From: JAWLCA01 sp050485905
GTDB lineage: Bacteria; Pseudomonadota; Alphaproteobacteria; Rhodobacterales; Rhodobacteraceae
Length of the DNA stretch: 36,559 nucleotides
Direction: 5' to 3'
Assembly (NCBI GenBank): GCA_050485905.1
Contig: JBJHCH010000026.1
Span: 1-36,559 of the forward strand
In this document: one piece after another, positions 7,163 to 16,353 of the stretch
Layout of the letters: every line of letters begins with the position of its first letter
Position numbering within the stretch: the stretch's first letter is position 1
Program-made: the position numbers and the translations under genes
Notes under the pieces: generated by a model
Database searches by the model: none
What the model saw: the letters and a program-made list of their open reading frames with translations, nothing else
What the model was told of the DNA's origin: nothing

Positions 7163-8323
7163 TCAATCCCTCAGACTTTCCTCGCGCAGCCCATCGGCCA
7201 GCAGGTTGAGGCCGAGCACAAGGCTCATCAGCGAGAAGGCGGGCACCAGCGCGGGGTGGGGGAAGGCGGTGAGCAGGCGGCGGCCGTCGTTGATCGTCGA
7301 ACCCCAGTCGGGGCTTTCGGGGGAAACGCCCAGACCGAAGAAGCCCAGCGTGCCCAGCAAGATCGTGGTGTAGCCGATGCGCAGGCAGAAATCGACGATC
7401 AGCGGGCCGCGGGCGTTCGGCAGGATTTCCCACAGCATGATGTACCAAGGCCCCTCTCCCCGCGTCTGGCCGGCGGCAACGAACTCTCGGCTCTTGATGT
7501 CGAGCGTCAGGCCGCGGACGATGCGGAAGACGGTGGGGGCGTTGACGAACACGACCGCGACGAAGACGTTCAGCAAGTTCGGCGACATCCCCCAGACGCC
7601 CAGCGGGTCAGCGTTGAACGCCAGCCCCGCATAGGCCCAGAGCCCGATCAGCAGCGTGACCCCGACATAGAGGTTGCGCTTCAACGGCTGGGTGAAATAG
7701 CGCGCGTTGAACAGAACCGACAGGAAGACGATCGGCATCACGAACAGCACCGCCGCCATGTAGACGGGAATGCCCGTCTCCACGATCTCGGGCGTGACCA
7801 GCAGGTAGAACAGCAGGATCACCGGGAACGCCAGGACGAGGTTGGCGACGAAGGTCAGCGCGGTATCGAGCCTGCCGCCGAAATAGCCGGCCGGCAGGCC
7901 CAGCGTGATCCCGATCATGAAGGCGAAAAGCGTGGCGGCCGGGGCGATCTTCAGCACCTCGCGCGCGCCCATTACCATGCGGCTGAACACGTCGCGCGCC
8001 AGGCTGTCGCCGCCGAACAGGTAGTATTCATAGCGCCCATCGGGGTTGGGCAGCGCCGTGCCCGGCACGACGTTGCGCATCTGGCTGACTTGGCTCAACG
8101 GATTGTGCGTGGCGATCATGTCGGCAAAGAACGCGGTGAACACCCAGAACAGCACGATGGCGAAGCCGACCATGCCGATCGGGCTGTCGAACAGCTTGCC
8201 ATACAGCCCCAGCCGCCGCTTGAACGCGATGGACAGCACGAAGACCGCGACCATGCCGATCCAGACGGGCGTGAACTGCACCGCCATCCGCCCCAGGATC
8301 GCCCCCCAGCCAAGCTCTTCCAT
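7163..8323 (-). CDS. peptide-type ABC transporter permease (DppC/OppC family)
   Basis: 386 residues, integral membrane protein with about seven hydrophobic segments. The EAA loop that docks with the ATPase is present (EFVAAGQTRGEGPWYIMLWEILPNARGPL), as is the family's 'LGLPAGYFGGRLDT' and the C-terminal 'SPESPDWGSTINDGR'. It is longer than the usual 280-300 residues, from an extra N-terminal membrane segment and an inserted region of hydrophobic segments (about 165-260). The upstream permease gene ends 10 bases away. It should pair with the DppB-type permease and the fused ATPase; the substrate is not determined. Confidence 0.92.
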   Translation of the reverse strand: MEELGWGAILGRMAVQFTPVWIGMVAVFVLSIAFKRRLGLYGKLFDSPIGMVGFAIVLFWVFTAFFADMIATHNPLSQVSQMRNVVPGTALPNPDGRYEYYLFGGDSLARDVFSRMVMGAREVLKIAPAATLFAFMIGITLGLPAGYFGGRLDTALTFVANLVLAFPVILLFYLLVTPEIVETGIPVYMAAVLFVMPIVFLSVLFNARYFTQPLKRNLYVGVTLLIGLWAYAGLAFNADPLGVWGMSPNLLNVFVAVVFVNAPTVFRIVRGLTLDIKSREFVAAGQTRGEGPWYIMLWEILPNARGPLIVDFCLRIGYTTILLGTLGFFGLGVSPESPDWGSTINDGRRLLTAFPHPALVPAFSLMSLVLGLNLLADGLREESLRD

Positions 8324-8333
8324 GGCGCGCTCC

Positions 8334-9419
8334 TCAGCTTATCCGGATCCGGGGGTTCAGGTAGACATAGCCGATGTCGGATATCAGCTGCGTTGTCAGC
8401 ACGACGATCACCGCGACGACCGCGCAGGCGAGCAGAAGCTCGATGTCGTTGTTGCCCGCCGCCTCGACCAGCGTCCAGCCGAAGCCGGGATAGGAAAACA
8501 GCACCTCGACGATGACCACACCGTTCAGAAGCCACGGAAACTGCAGCATGATCACCGTGAAGGGCGCGATCAGCGCGTTGCGCAGCGCGTGCTTCATCAC
8601 GATGGAGGCAAAACTCGCCCCCTTCAGCCGGGCGGTTCGGATATATTGCTGCGTCATCACCTCGGTCATCGAGGCGCGGGTCATCCGCGCGATATAGCCC
8701 ATGCCGTAAAGCGCAATGGTGATGACCGGCAGGGTGAAGTTCCAGAAGGTGATCCGGTCGATGGCGCTGCGCGCGTTCCCCTGAAACAGCACCGGCCCGT
8801 CAATCACGCCCCATTTTACAAGGAAGGGCGACAGCCCCACGGTCGATGACGCGAAGAAGGCGATGAACACCACACCCGAGACATATTCCGGCGTGGCGGT
8901 GGTGACGATTGCGCCGGTCGACAGCGCGCGGTCGGTGCGCGACCCCTCGCGCATGCCCGCCAGCACGCCCACCAGCAGCGCCGAGGGCACCATGACGATC
9001 ATCACCCACAGCATCAGCATGCCGGTGGCGCCCAGCCGGGTGGCGATCACCTCTCCCACCGGCGCGTTGAAGCGAGTCGAATAGCCCCAATAGCCTTGGA
9101 TCAACCCGCAGAAGGTGGCGGCGTTGGCCGGATCCGACACCCGGTCGATACATCGCCCGCGCATCGTGCCGTCGGCTTCCTCGCGCGTCCAGCCGGGCAT
9201 CACCCCCAGCCACTCTCCGTAGCGCACCAGCAGCGGCTGGTCATAGCCGTTGCGGATGATCCAGCTTTGCACCTCGGCATCCGTCATCCGCACCGACCCC
9301 TGGGTCTTGGCCAGGGTTTCGAGCCGCGCCTCCATGTTCGTCAGGAAGAACACGATAAAGGTCAGGCACAGTGCGGTGAGCAGCATGGTGCCGACGCGGC
9401 GCGCGAAGAAAAAGAGCAT
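8334..9419 (-). CDS. peptide-type ABC transporter permease (DppB/OppB family)
   Basis: 361 residues, inner-membrane. It begins MLFFFARRVGTMLLTALCLTFIVFFLTN, the typical DppB first span, followed by a periplasmic segment and further spans. The EAA motif (MTQQYIRTARLKGASFASIVMKHALRNALI) and C-terminal 'VIVEVLFSYPGFGWTLVEA' match the family. The periplasmic segment near residues 60-115 contains charged and Cys residues. It is the first permease after the substrate-binding protein gene, from which it is separated by 116 bases with tandem hairpins. Confidence 0.93.
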   Translation of the reverse strand: MLFFFARRVGTMLLTALCLTFIVFFLTNMEARLETLAKTQGSVRMTDAEVQSWIIRNGYDQPLLVRYGEWLGVMPGWTREEADGTMRGRCIDRVSDPANAATFCGLIQGYWGYSTRFNAPVGEVIATRLGATGMLMLWVMIVMVPSALLVGVLAGMREGSRTDRALSTGAIVTTATPEYVSGVVFIAFFASSTVGLSPFLVKWGVIDGPVLFQGNARSAIDRITFWNFTLPVITIALYGMGYIARMTRASMTEVMTQQYIRTARLKGASFASIVMKHALRNALIAPFTVIMLQFPWLLNGVVIVEVLFSYPGFGWTLVEAAGNNDIELLLACAVVAVIVVLTTQLISDIGYVYLNPRIRIS

Positions 9420-9478
9420 GGCTCGCGCCTTTTCGGGCTGGGCCGTCGGTCAGGCCGGCGGCAGTGGCGAAGCGGTTG

Positions 9479-9522
9479 CGGCCGGGTCCGGCCGTTCCGG
9501 GGCGCAGGCGGCTGCGCCCCGG
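9479..9522. promoter_or_regulatory. tandem hairpins between binding-protein and permease genes
   Basis: CCGGGGCGCA (9497-9506) pairs perfectly with TGCGCCCCGG (9513-9522) across a six-base loop. CGGCCGG/CCGGCCG (9479-9485/9488-9494) makes a second stem beside it. No U-run follows on either strand. In the minus-strand operon they come just after the binding-protein stop, where such structures commonly protect the first gene's mRNA and lower expression of the downstream transporter genes. Confidence 0.55.
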
Positions 9523-9535
9523 TCAGAGCGCGAGA

Positions 9536-11182
9536 TCAGGCCTCGATCCAGTAACGCAGGTAATGCATCTCGAACGTCGGGTGCATCTCGGCGTTCTTGA
9601 CGTTTGGCCGGGCATGGCGAAACAGCGAGCGCCAGTAGGGCTGGATCATCACACCTTCCTCCTGCATGATTTCCTGCAGCCGCCGCATCAGCACGCTCCG
9701 CTCGTCGGCATCGGCAATCGACATCGCCTGGGTCAACGTCCTGTCAAACTCCTCGTTTGCGAAGGCGGCCTCGTTCCACGCCTCGCCGGAACGGTAAGCC
9801 AGAGCCAGCACCTGAACGCCCAAGGGGCGCATCGCCCAACTGGTGGCCGAGAAAGGATAGTTCGCCCAATCGTTCCAGTAGGTTGCGCCCGGCAGGATGG
9901 TGCGCCTCACGTTGATGCCAGCGTCGCGCAACTGCGCGGCCACCGCATCGCAGGTCGCCGCCTGAAAGCTGTCATCGACCGAGATCAGTTCGAACTCGTG
10001 ATCTGCCAGCCCCTCGTCCGCAAGCATCTGGCGGGCTGCTTCTGGATCGACGACCAGCGGCGGCATTTCGGCATATTCCGGATGAATCGGGCAGACGTGG
10101 TGGTTCTCGGCCACCATGCCTTGGTCATTGTAGCCCAGTTCCAGCACCACTTCGTTGTCGACCGCCATGCTCAGCGCGCGGCGAACGTTGACGTTGTCAT
10201 ATGGGGCATTGTTCTGATTGAAGCGCACGCAAAGCGTCGCGGCGGTCACCGCTTCGGACCGGACCATGCCGATCGCGTCGAACAGGTCGAGGAAATCGCC
10301 CTCGGTTTCGTAGTGGATGTCAACTTCGCCCGACTCAGCCGCCGAGAGCCAGGCAGAGGGGTCGGTGCCAAGGTCGATGAACTCGATGGCATCCAGATAG
10401 GCGCCGTCCTCACCGCCCCACCAATTGTGATCCTCGTTGCGTTCCAGCCGCGCCCTGATCCCAGTTTCGTGGCGCACCGGGCGGTAGGGACCGGTGCCGA
10501 TCGGGTTGTCGAACGGGTCTCCACCGGGGAACGATGGGTGGACGATGGCGGCCGGATAGTCTGCGGTGTTCACGATCATCGCGATGTCGGCCTGCGACAG
10601 GTTCAGGCGCAGGGTGTGGTCGTCCACCACTTCGATCGCGCCGTCGCGGGCCTGGTTGGTCTCGGGGTCGATCAGCGCGGTCATCCGGCTGGCCATCGAG
10701 TTGCCCTCGACCGTGCCATCGCACCAGCGTTCGAAATTGTGCGCAACGTCGGCGGCGGTGAAGGCATCGCCGTTGTTCCAGGTCACGCCCTGACGGATGA
10801 GAAGCGTGTACTCGGTGGCATCCTCGTTCGCCTCCCAGCTTTCCAGCAGGCGCGGGATCAGCGAACCGTCGCGCTGATACTCGGCAAGGTATTCAAGCCA
10901 GCCGCGGCAGACGTTGGCCAGTTCCGACCAGTCCCAGGTCCGCGGGTCCTTCTGTGCGCGCAGATCCATCTGGATCCTGAGCGTGCCGCCGCGGGTGCCG
11001 GTCTGCGCCTTAGCCGCGGGGGCCGTCAGCCCGAGCAGGCCGTAGGCCGCCGTCGCGGTCACGCCAAGCGCGGTCGCGCGGGTCAGGAACTCGCGGCGGC
11101 TCAGCTTGCCGGCAGCGACTTCGCGCGCGTACATCCGCGCGGCCGGGTGGATCGTCTCACCGATTTCGGTGTGGATTGTCAT
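9536..11182 (-). CDS. peptide-type ABC transporter substrate-binding protein (family 5), Tat-exported
   Basis: 548 residues. The start at 11182 is chosen because GGGAGAGA lies 4 bases upstream; 11203 is a less likely alternative. The signal has a twin-arginine motif (LSRREFLTRA near residues 35-43), then a hydrophobic stretch ending at an AKAQ cleavage site, so it is folded before export. The mature part has family 5 features: 'GGTLRIQMD', 'YTLLIRQGVTWNNGDAFTAADVAHNFERW', 'GTGPYRPV', 'NVRRALSMAVD'. It captures substrate in the periplasm for the two permeases. Family 5 binds peptides, nickel, opines and others; this one cannot be assigned. Confidence 0.92.
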   Translation of the reverse strand: MTIHTEIGETIHPAARMYAREVAAGKLSRREFLTRATALGVTATAAYGLLGLTAPAAKAQTGTRGGTLRIQMDLRAQKDPRTWDWSELANVCRGWLEYLAEYQRDGSLIPRLLESWEANEDATEYTLLIRQGVTWNNGDAFTAADVAHNFERWCDGTVEGNSMASRMTALIDPETNQARDGAIEVVDDHTLRLNLSQADIAMIVNTADYPAAIVHPSFPGGDPFDNPIGTGPYRPVRHETGIRARLERNEDHNWWGGEDGAYLDAIEFIDLGTDPSAWLSAAESGEVDIHYETEGDFLDLFDAIGMVRSEAVTAATLCVRFNQNNAPYDNVNVRRALSMAVDNEVVLELGYNDQGMVAENHHVCPIHPEYAEMPPLVVDPEAARQMLADEGLADHEFELISVDDSFQAATCDAVAAQLRDAGINVRRTILPGATYWNDWANYPFSATSWAMRPLGVQVLALAYRSGEAWNEAAFANEEFDRTLTQAMSIADADERSVLMRRLQEIMQEEGVMIQPYWRSLFRHARPNVKNAEMHPTFEMHYLRYWIEA

Positions 11183-11304
11183 GGTTCTCTCCCTGGTCGT
11201 CATAGTCGGTTGTTGTTGAGGTTCCGGGCTTGCCGGACCCTGATCGCGATCCGTGGGGTCGTCCTGTTGCGGGTCGAATATATCGCATCAGTCGGCACGC
11301 TTTC

Positions 11305-11326
11305 TTGCGGATAGTCTAGGCCGCAA
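11305..11326. promoter_or_regulatory. inverted repeat upstream of the transporter operon (possible regulator site)
   Basis: TTGCGG (11305-11310) and CCGCAA (11321-11326) are separated by ten bases, in the 234-base gap between the binding-protein start and the end of the AraC gene. No clean -35/-10 pair is visible, though TATATT (minus strand, near 11275-11280) could be a -10 box. The position is suitable for control by the adjacent AraC protein. Confidence 0.3.
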
Positions 11327-11416
11327 TCCGGCGCCTCCCGCGTCATTTGCGACATTGCCCGATCAGGAAAGGACACGAACCTGCTCAGGTCAACCCCTTG
11401 CCGGGGCTGCCGGGCG

Positions 11417-12229
11417 TCAGGCGCCCTTGCGAAAGTCGGTCGGGGTCTTGCCCGTATGGTTCTGGAAGGCGCGGGTGAAATAGGCCGGCGAGGTGAAGCC
11501 GAGGCTTTCCGACACGTCCTTCACCGGCACGCGGGTATCGGCCAGCAGGCGCCGGGCTTCGAACAGGATGCGATCCTGCAACAGATCATGGGCAGACCGG
11601 TCACAGCTTTGGCGGCAGCAGCGCGTCAGATGGGTGGGCGTCACGCCAAGTGCGGCCGCGTAATCCGTCACGCCCATGCTGGATCGGAAATCGCGTTCCA
11701 GCAGCGCGGCATAGCGTGCCGCCAGCCGATGCGCTGCACGGCTGCGCGCGGGCTGCGCCACCGGCGCGCCCGCCGCGGCCGCGGACTGACGTTCCAGCCA
11801 GACGCCCAGCAGGCCCAGGTGACACCGCGCGGCACGTTCGGCGCCGGTCCTGTCGCTTTCGCTCTCGCGCTGGATGTTTTCGAGGATCGCGCCAAGTTCG
11901 ACCTGAGAGGCCGTGTCGCGGATACGCAGGTGCAGCGGCACATCGGGCAGCGCCACGTCGCAGCGGCGGCCAAAGAACAGCGCGCTGCCGTAGCCTTGGG
12001 CCGACACCTCGAACCCGTGCATCGTGCCGGGCGGCAGGTAGATCGCATTATGCGCGCCATAGCCGCGGGTGACGCCGGCCACCGTGATCCGGCCCTGACC
12101 CTTGGTGAACCACAGCAGCACGGGCTCGGAATAGCTGCGCATCGCCTCCACCCGCCAGCGCCCGCCGGCGGCCAGCCGGGCCAGCGGCACCAGACGAAGG
12201 GTCGACGGCGTCTGCGGGATCTCGATCAT
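11417..12229 (-). CDS. AraC-family transcriptional regulator
   Basis: 270 residues from the ATG at 12229 (an alternative in-frame ATG lies at 12301; neither has a strong ribosome binding site, but the conserved-looking frame begins at MIEIPQTPSTLRLVPLARLA). The N-terminal half is a cupin-like sensing domain ('AIYLPPGTMHGFEV'). The C-terminal hundred residues hold the paired helix-turn-helix: 'VTDYAAALGVTPTHLTRCCRQ' and 'VKDVSESLGFTSPAYFTRAFQNHTGKTPTDFR'. It lies directly upstream of, and parallel to, the transporter operon, so it is a likely regulator of that operon. Confidence 0.85.
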   Translation of the reverse strand: MIEIPQTPSTLRLVPLARLAAGGRWRVEAMRSYSEPVLLWFTKGQGRITVAGVTRGYGAHNAIYLPPGTMHGFEVSAQGYGSALFFGRRCDVALPDVPLHLRIRDTASQVELGAILENIQRESESDRTGAERAARCHLGLLGVWLERQSAAAAGAPVAQPARSRAAHRLAARYAALLERDFRSSMGVTDYAAALGVTPTHLTRCCRQSCDRSAHDLLQDRILFEARRLLADTRVPVKDVSESLGFTSPAYFTRAFQNHTGKTPTDFRKGA

Positions 12230-12339
12230 CAGCTCAGGGATTCCGTTCCTGTCGGGTTGGCACCCTAGGACGACCCGGCCGGGGAACCCAAGCGAAAACA
12301 TCGCTCAGCGGGTGCGATCGGCAAGCCGTGGCCGATCCG

Positions 12340-13227
12340 CTACGGCAGGGGCAGGGCGCTCCAGTCGCCCATCCGGCTGCGGAACCAGGTGCGCTGACGC
12401 TTGGCATAGCGGCGCGTGGCGGTGCAGGCCGCAGTGCGCGCCTGCGCCAGCGTCATCTCTCCGCGCAGATGCGCCACCAGTTCCGCCGCCCCGATCGCGC
12501 GCGCCCAGGGGGCGGCGGGGGTCCAGTGCGGCAGGGCAGCCCGCACCTCGTCCAATGCGCCGGCGGCAAGCATCGCGTCGAACCGCGCCTCGATCCGGGC
12601 CGCAAGCCAGTCGCGGTCGGGCTGCAAAACCAATGCCGTGGCGTGTTCCAGCGGCAGCATTGGCGGTGCGGTCTCGGCCTGCCAGGCTGCCAGCCCGCGC
12701 CCGGTCGCGCGCCACACTTCCCAGGCGCGCTGCACGCGGGCCGGGTTGCCGGTGTCGATCCGCCCGGCTGTCTCGGCGTCCAGATCGGCCAGCAGAGCGT
12801 CGATTCCCTCGGCGGCCAGTCGCGCCTCGCCCTCGGCCCGGACGGCGTCTGACACGGGCGGGATCTCTGCCAACCCGGCGGTCAGTGCGCTGAAGTAAAG
12901 CCCGGTGCCGCCCACGATCACCGGCCGCAGCGGCCCGGTCAGCAGCGGTGCCACCTCGCGCAGCCAGTGTCCGACGGAATAGGGCCGGTCGCGGGTGACA
13001 TGGCCGTAAAGCGCGTGCGGCAGCGCGGCTTCTTCCTCCGCGCTGGGTCGCGCAGTCAGCACCCGCCAGTCCCTATAGACCTGCAGCGCATCGGCATTGA
13101 CGATCACCCCGCCCCGGCGGGCGACCAGGCGCGCTGCCAGCGCCGACTTGCCCGACGCCGTTGGCCCGGCGATCAGCACGGGGCGGTCGTCGGGCAGATC
13201 GGCGATGATCGTGTCGAACTCCTGCAT
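12340..13227 (-). CDS. miaA: tRNA dimethylallyltransferase MiaA
   Basis: 295 residues. MiaA adds a dimethylallyl group to A37 of tRNAs that read UNN codons. The P-loop GPTASGKS is at 21-28, followed by 'VNADALQVYRDW', the substrate-binding 'RPVIVGGTGLYFSAL' and the C-terminal 'RYAKRQRTWFR', which contacts tRNA. The length is standard. It is divergent from pyrH (185-base gap). It consumes dimethylallyl diphosphate, so the cell has an isoprenoid precursor pathway even though dxr is absent from its usual place nearby. Confidence 0.96.
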   Translation of the reverse strand: MQEFDTIIADLPDDRPVLIAGPTASGKSALAARLVARRGGVIVNADALQVYRDWRVLTARPSAEEEAALPHALYGHVTRDRPYSVGHWLREVAPLLTGPLRPVIVGGTGLYFSALTAGLAEIPPVSDAVRAEGEARLAAEGIDALLADLDAETAGRIDTGNPARVQRAWEVWRATGRGLAAWQAETAPPMLPLEHATALVLQPDRDWLAARIEARFDAMLAAGALDEVRAALPHWTPAAPWARAIGAAELVAHLRGEMTLAQARTAACTATRRYAKRQRTWFRSRMGDWSALPLP

Positions 13228-13412
13228 CTAGCCCCATCCGCTGCGTTCTGGCTCAGCCGATTTCCGCCCGCCGCCGGGATGTGCCGGTTTGGCGTTGAAC
13301 CTGCCGGGCTTTTCGGACATTTTCCGCGCCAAGAAAACCGACCCCGAAAACCGTGCTACGCCGCCGTGCCCGGCGGAGAAGCGCGCGGACCCCGAAAAAG
13401 AAGGACCCGCCC

Positions 13413-14147
13413 ATGCCCGACAGCCAGTCGTCGCAGACCATCACCTATCGGCGGGTCCTGCTCAAGATCTCGGGCGAGGCGCTGATGGGCGATCAGGGCT
13501 ACGGTTTGCACCCGCCCACCGTGAAGCGCATCGCAGAAGAGGTGAAGTCGGTCCACGACCTCGGCGTCGAGATCTGCATGGTGATCGGCGGCGGCAACAT
13601 CTTCCGCGGCCTGTCCGGCGCCGCGCAGGGAATGGAGCGGACGACGGCGGACTACATGGGAATGCTGGCGACGGTGATGAACGCGCTGGCCATGCAGGCC
13701 GCGCTGGAAAGCCTCGGCGTCTTCACCCGCGTCATCAGCGCGATCCCGATGGACCAGGTCTGCGAACCCTATATCCGCCGCCGCGCCGTGCGCCACCTGG
13801 AGAAAAAGCGCGTCTGCATCTTCGCCGCCGGCACCGGCAATCCGTATTTCACCACCGACACCGCCGCGACGCTTCGCGCCAACGAGATGTCCTGCGAGGC
13901 GATCTTCAAGGGCACCAAGGTCGATGGCGTTTATGACAAGGATCCGCACAGGTTCGATGACGCCAAACGCTACGACCGCATCAGCTATGACGAGGTGCTG
14001 GCGAAGAACCTGAAGGTGATGGATGCATCCGCCATCGCGCTGGCGCGCGACAACGACCTGCCGATCATCGTGTTCAGCCTTGACGAGCCCGGCGGATTCC
14101 GCGGCATCCTGCGCGGCGAGGGCACCTATACCCGCGTGCACGGCTAA
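13413..14147 (+). CDS. pyrH: UMP kinase PyrH
   Basis: 244 residues. PyrH phosphorylates UMP to UDP in pyrimidine nucleotide synthesis. The start ATG at 13413 is preceded by AAGAAGGA; upstream in-frame sequence is low-complexity. Amino-acid-kinase signatures: 'LLKISGEALMG' at the start, 'VIGGGNIFRG', 'TADYMGMLATVMNALA' and 'VCIFAAGTGNPYFTTDTAA'. It opens the conserved pyrH-frr-uppS-cdsA run. Confidence 0.97.
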   Translation: MPDSQSSQTITYRRVLLKISGEALMGDQGYGLHPPTVKRIAEEVKSVHDLGVEICMVIGGGNIFRGLSGAAQGMERTTADYMGMLATVMNALAMQAALESLGVFTRVISAIPMDQVCEPYIRRRAVRHLEKKRVCIFAAGTGNPYFTTDTAATLRANEMSCEAIFKGTKVDGVYDKDPHRFDDAKRYDRISYDEVLAKNLKVMDASAIALARDNDLPIIVFSLDEPGGFRGILRGEGTYTRVHG

Positions 14148-14220
14148 GCCTATACCTGCGCCCCGATTTGCGGCATATAGCGTGTCGCGGGGCGGTGACG
14201 TTGCGACAGGAAGCAGAACA

Positions 14221-14784
14221 ATGGCCGACGAAATCGAGATCGATCTGGACGACCTCAGCCGCCGCATGGACGGCGCCCTGGCCGCGCTTCGAACCGAGTT
14301 TGCGACCCTTCGCACCGGGCGTGCCTCGGCCTCGATGGTGGAGCCGGTGATGGTCGATGCCTATGGCGCCCTGACGCCGATTAACCAGGTGGGAACCGTC
14401 AACGTGCCAGAACCACGCATGGTCACGATCAATGTCTGGGACCGCGCGTTGGTGAACAAGGTGGAAAAGGCGATCCGCGATTCGGGGTTGGGCATCAACC
14501 CCGTGGTCGATGGTCCGATCATCCGCCTGCCGATCCCCGAGTTGAACGAGGAACGCCGCCGCGAACTGACCAAGGTGGCCGCGCAATTCGCCGAACACGC
14601 CCGCGTGGCGATCCGCAACGTGCGCCGCGACGGCATGGATCAGCTCAAGAAGGCCAAGGCCGACGGCATGTCCGAGGATGACAACAAGATCTGGGCCGAC
14701 GAGGTGCAGGACCTGACCGACAAGGCCATCGCCGCCGTCGACAAGGCGCTGGAGACGAAGCAGCAGGAAATAATGCAGGTCTGA
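14221..14784 (+). CDS. frr: ribosome recycling factor
   Basis: 187 residues, the usual length. RRF splits post-termination ribosomes together with EF-G. Typical segments: 'LRTGRASASMVEPVMVDAYG', 'TPINQVGTVNVPEPRMVTINVWD', and 'DSGLGINPVVDGPIIRLPIPELNEERRRELTKVA'. The start has AGGAAG about 10 bases upstream. It follows pyrH with a 73-base gap in the conserved order. Confidence 0.97.
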   Translation: MADEIEIDLDDLSRRMDGALAALRTEFATLRTGRASASMVEPVMVDAYGALTPINQVGTVNVPEPRMVTINVWDRALVNKVEKAIRDSGLGINPVVDGPIIRLPIPELNEERRRELTKVAAQFAEHARVAIRNVRRDGMDQLKKAKADGMSEDDNKIWADEVQDLTDKAIAAVDKALETKQQEIMQV

Positions 14785-14818
14785 CCATCCTGCGGGATCA
14801 TTTACGAGGGGCAGTATT

Positions 14819-15556
14819 TTGGCGGCCAAGGATACCAGGGGTGAAGTGGCCTCGCGCCTGCCCGTGCACGTCGCGATCATCATGGACGGCAACGGCCGCT
14901 GGGCGTTGAACCGCGGCTGGCCCCGGCTGGTCGGCCACCGCCGCGGCGCGGAACGGGTGCGCCAGATCGTGAAGGCCTGCCCGGAACTGGGCGTGAAGCA
15001 CCTGACGGTCTATGCCTTCTCGACCGAGAACTGGAAACGCTCCACCGAGGAAGTGATCGGTCTGATGCGGCTCTTCCGCCGTTATATCGAGCGTGAGGCG
15101 GATGAGCTGAGCGCCCGCGGCGTGCGCGTCCGCTTCATCGGCGACCGCAGCCCGCTCGACGCCCATCTGCGCCGCCTGATGAGCGGGATCGAGGAGCGGA
15201 CCCGCGAAAACGACCTGCTGCACCTGACCGTGGCCATCAATTACGGCGGCCGGAACGAGATCGCGCGGGCGGCACGGGGGATGGCGGCCGCCGCCGCGCG
15301 GGGCGACATCTCGGTGGACGAGGTGGACGAGCGCATGGTCGGCCGCTTCCTCGACACCGCCGACCTGCCGGACCCCGATCTGGTGATCCGCACCAGCGGC
15401 GAGACGCGGATTTCCAACTACCTGCTCTGGCAGTCGGCCTATGCCGAATACGAATTCACCCCGACGCTCTGGCCCGATTTCACGGCGCGCGAATTTGCCG
15501 ACATCCTGCTGCGCTACAGCCTGCGCGAACGCCGCTTCGGGGCCGTCAGCGCGTGA
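14819..15556 (+). CDS. uppS: isoprenyl transferase / undecaprenyl diphosphate synthase UppS
   Basis: 245 residues. It condenses isopentenyl units to make the C55 lipid carrier for peptidoglycan and polysaccharides. The substrate-binding IIMDGNGRWA is at 20-29 with the Mg-binding Asp23, and 'TVYAFSTENWKRS' and 'LVIRTSGETRISNYLLWQSAYAEYEF' are intact. The start is a TTG at 14819 with GAGGGG seven bases upstream; no in-frame ATG lies near the conserved N terminus. Its TGA overlaps the GTG of cdsA. Confidence 0.96.
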   Translation: MAAKDTRGEVASRLPVHVAIIMDGNGRWALNRGWPRLVGHRRGAERVRQIVKACPELGVKHLTVYAFSTENWKRSTEEVIGLMRLFRRYIEREADELSARGVRVRFIGDRSPLDAHLRRLMSGIEERTRENDLLHLTVAINYGGRNEIARAARGMAAAAARGDISVDEVDERMVGRFLDTADLPDPDLVIRTSGETRISNYLLWQSAYAEYEFTPTLWPDFTAREFADILLRYSLRERRFGAVSA

Positions 15557-16353
15557 CAGAGGCTGCTGGCCGATTCCAGGATCTTCTGCCGCGCGTGTTG
15601 TCGGGTCTGGTTCTGGCCGGGCTTGGGGCGGCGGCAATCTGGGCCGGCGGCTGGTGGTTCCTGACCTTGGTCGCGGTCTCGGTCGGGCTGATGGTCTGGG
15701 AACTGCACCAGATGCTCACGCCAGAGATCGACCGCCGCTTCGGCGCGGTGCTGGGCGGGCTGGCCGGGGGCGCTGTGTTCCTGACCGGCGTTCTGCCCGC
15801 CGCCTTCGTGCTGCCGCTGGCGCTGCTGCCCTCCATCGCCGCGCTGGGGCTGCTGCGGTCCGAACGGGCGCTTCTCGCGGGCTTCTCGGCGCTCATCGTC
15901 CTGGCCGGATTCGGCCTTCAGCACATGCGCGCCGATTTCGGCGCGGTCTGGCTGCTGTGGCTGCTGCTGGTTGTCATCGTCACCGACATCGGCGGCTATT
16001 TCGCCGGGCGCATCATCGGCGGGCCAAAGTTCTGGCCCCGCGTCAGCCCGAAGAAGACATGGTCCGGCACCGTCGCCGGGTGGGTTGCTGCCGCCATCGT
16101 CGGCGTGGTGTTCATGTCGATCACCGGCGCGGGGGCGGATCTTCTGGCGCTGTCCGTCGCGCTGTCGATGGCCTCGCAACTGGGCGATGTGTCGGAAAGC
16201 GCGATCAAGCGCCGCGCGGGGGTAAAGGATTCGTCGCGTCTGATCCCCGGCCACGGCGGGCTGATGGATCGTTTCGACGGCATGCTCGGCGCGGCGATCA
16301 TGCTGCTTCTGGTGGAACGCGTGGTGGCCTTTCCGCCGGTCACCGGGGGTTGA
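15553..16353 (+). CDS. cdsA: phosphatidate cytidylyltransferase CdsA
   Basis: 266 residues, several membrane spans. It makes CDP-diacylglycerol, the branch point to all phospholipids. The C-terminal signature is present: 'SAIKRRAGVKDSSRLIPGHGGLMDRFDGML'. The start is a GTG overlapping the uppS stop (GTGA, 15553-15556), pointing to translational coupling. The following gene in most relatives is dxr; here it is a 215-base gap and then rseP. Confidence 0.95.
   Translation: MTEAAGRFQDLLPRVLSGLVLAGLGAAAIWAGGWWFLTLVAVSVGLMVWELHQMLTPEIDRRFGAVLGGLAGGAVFLTGVLPAAFVLPLALLPSIAALGLLRSERALLAGFSALIVLAGFGLQHMRADFGAVWLLWLLLVVIVTDIGGYFAGRIIGGPKFWPRVSPKKTWSGTVAGWVAAAIVGVVFMSITGAGADLLALSVALSMASQLGDVSESAIKRRAGVKDSSRLIPGHGGLMDRFDGMLGAAIMLLLVERVVAFPPVTGG

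Noticed and set aside
7097..8515. Long plus-strand frame of 472 codons opposite the ABC permease genes
   Set aside because: It is a mirror of two clear membrane-permease genes in high-GC DNA and encodes a charged, repeat-like sequence without domain features.
9464..11314. 616-codon plus-strand frame opposite the substrate-binding protein gene
   Set aside because: The minus-strand reading shows a Tat signal and family 5 binding protein; the plus-strand frame is an antisense shadow.
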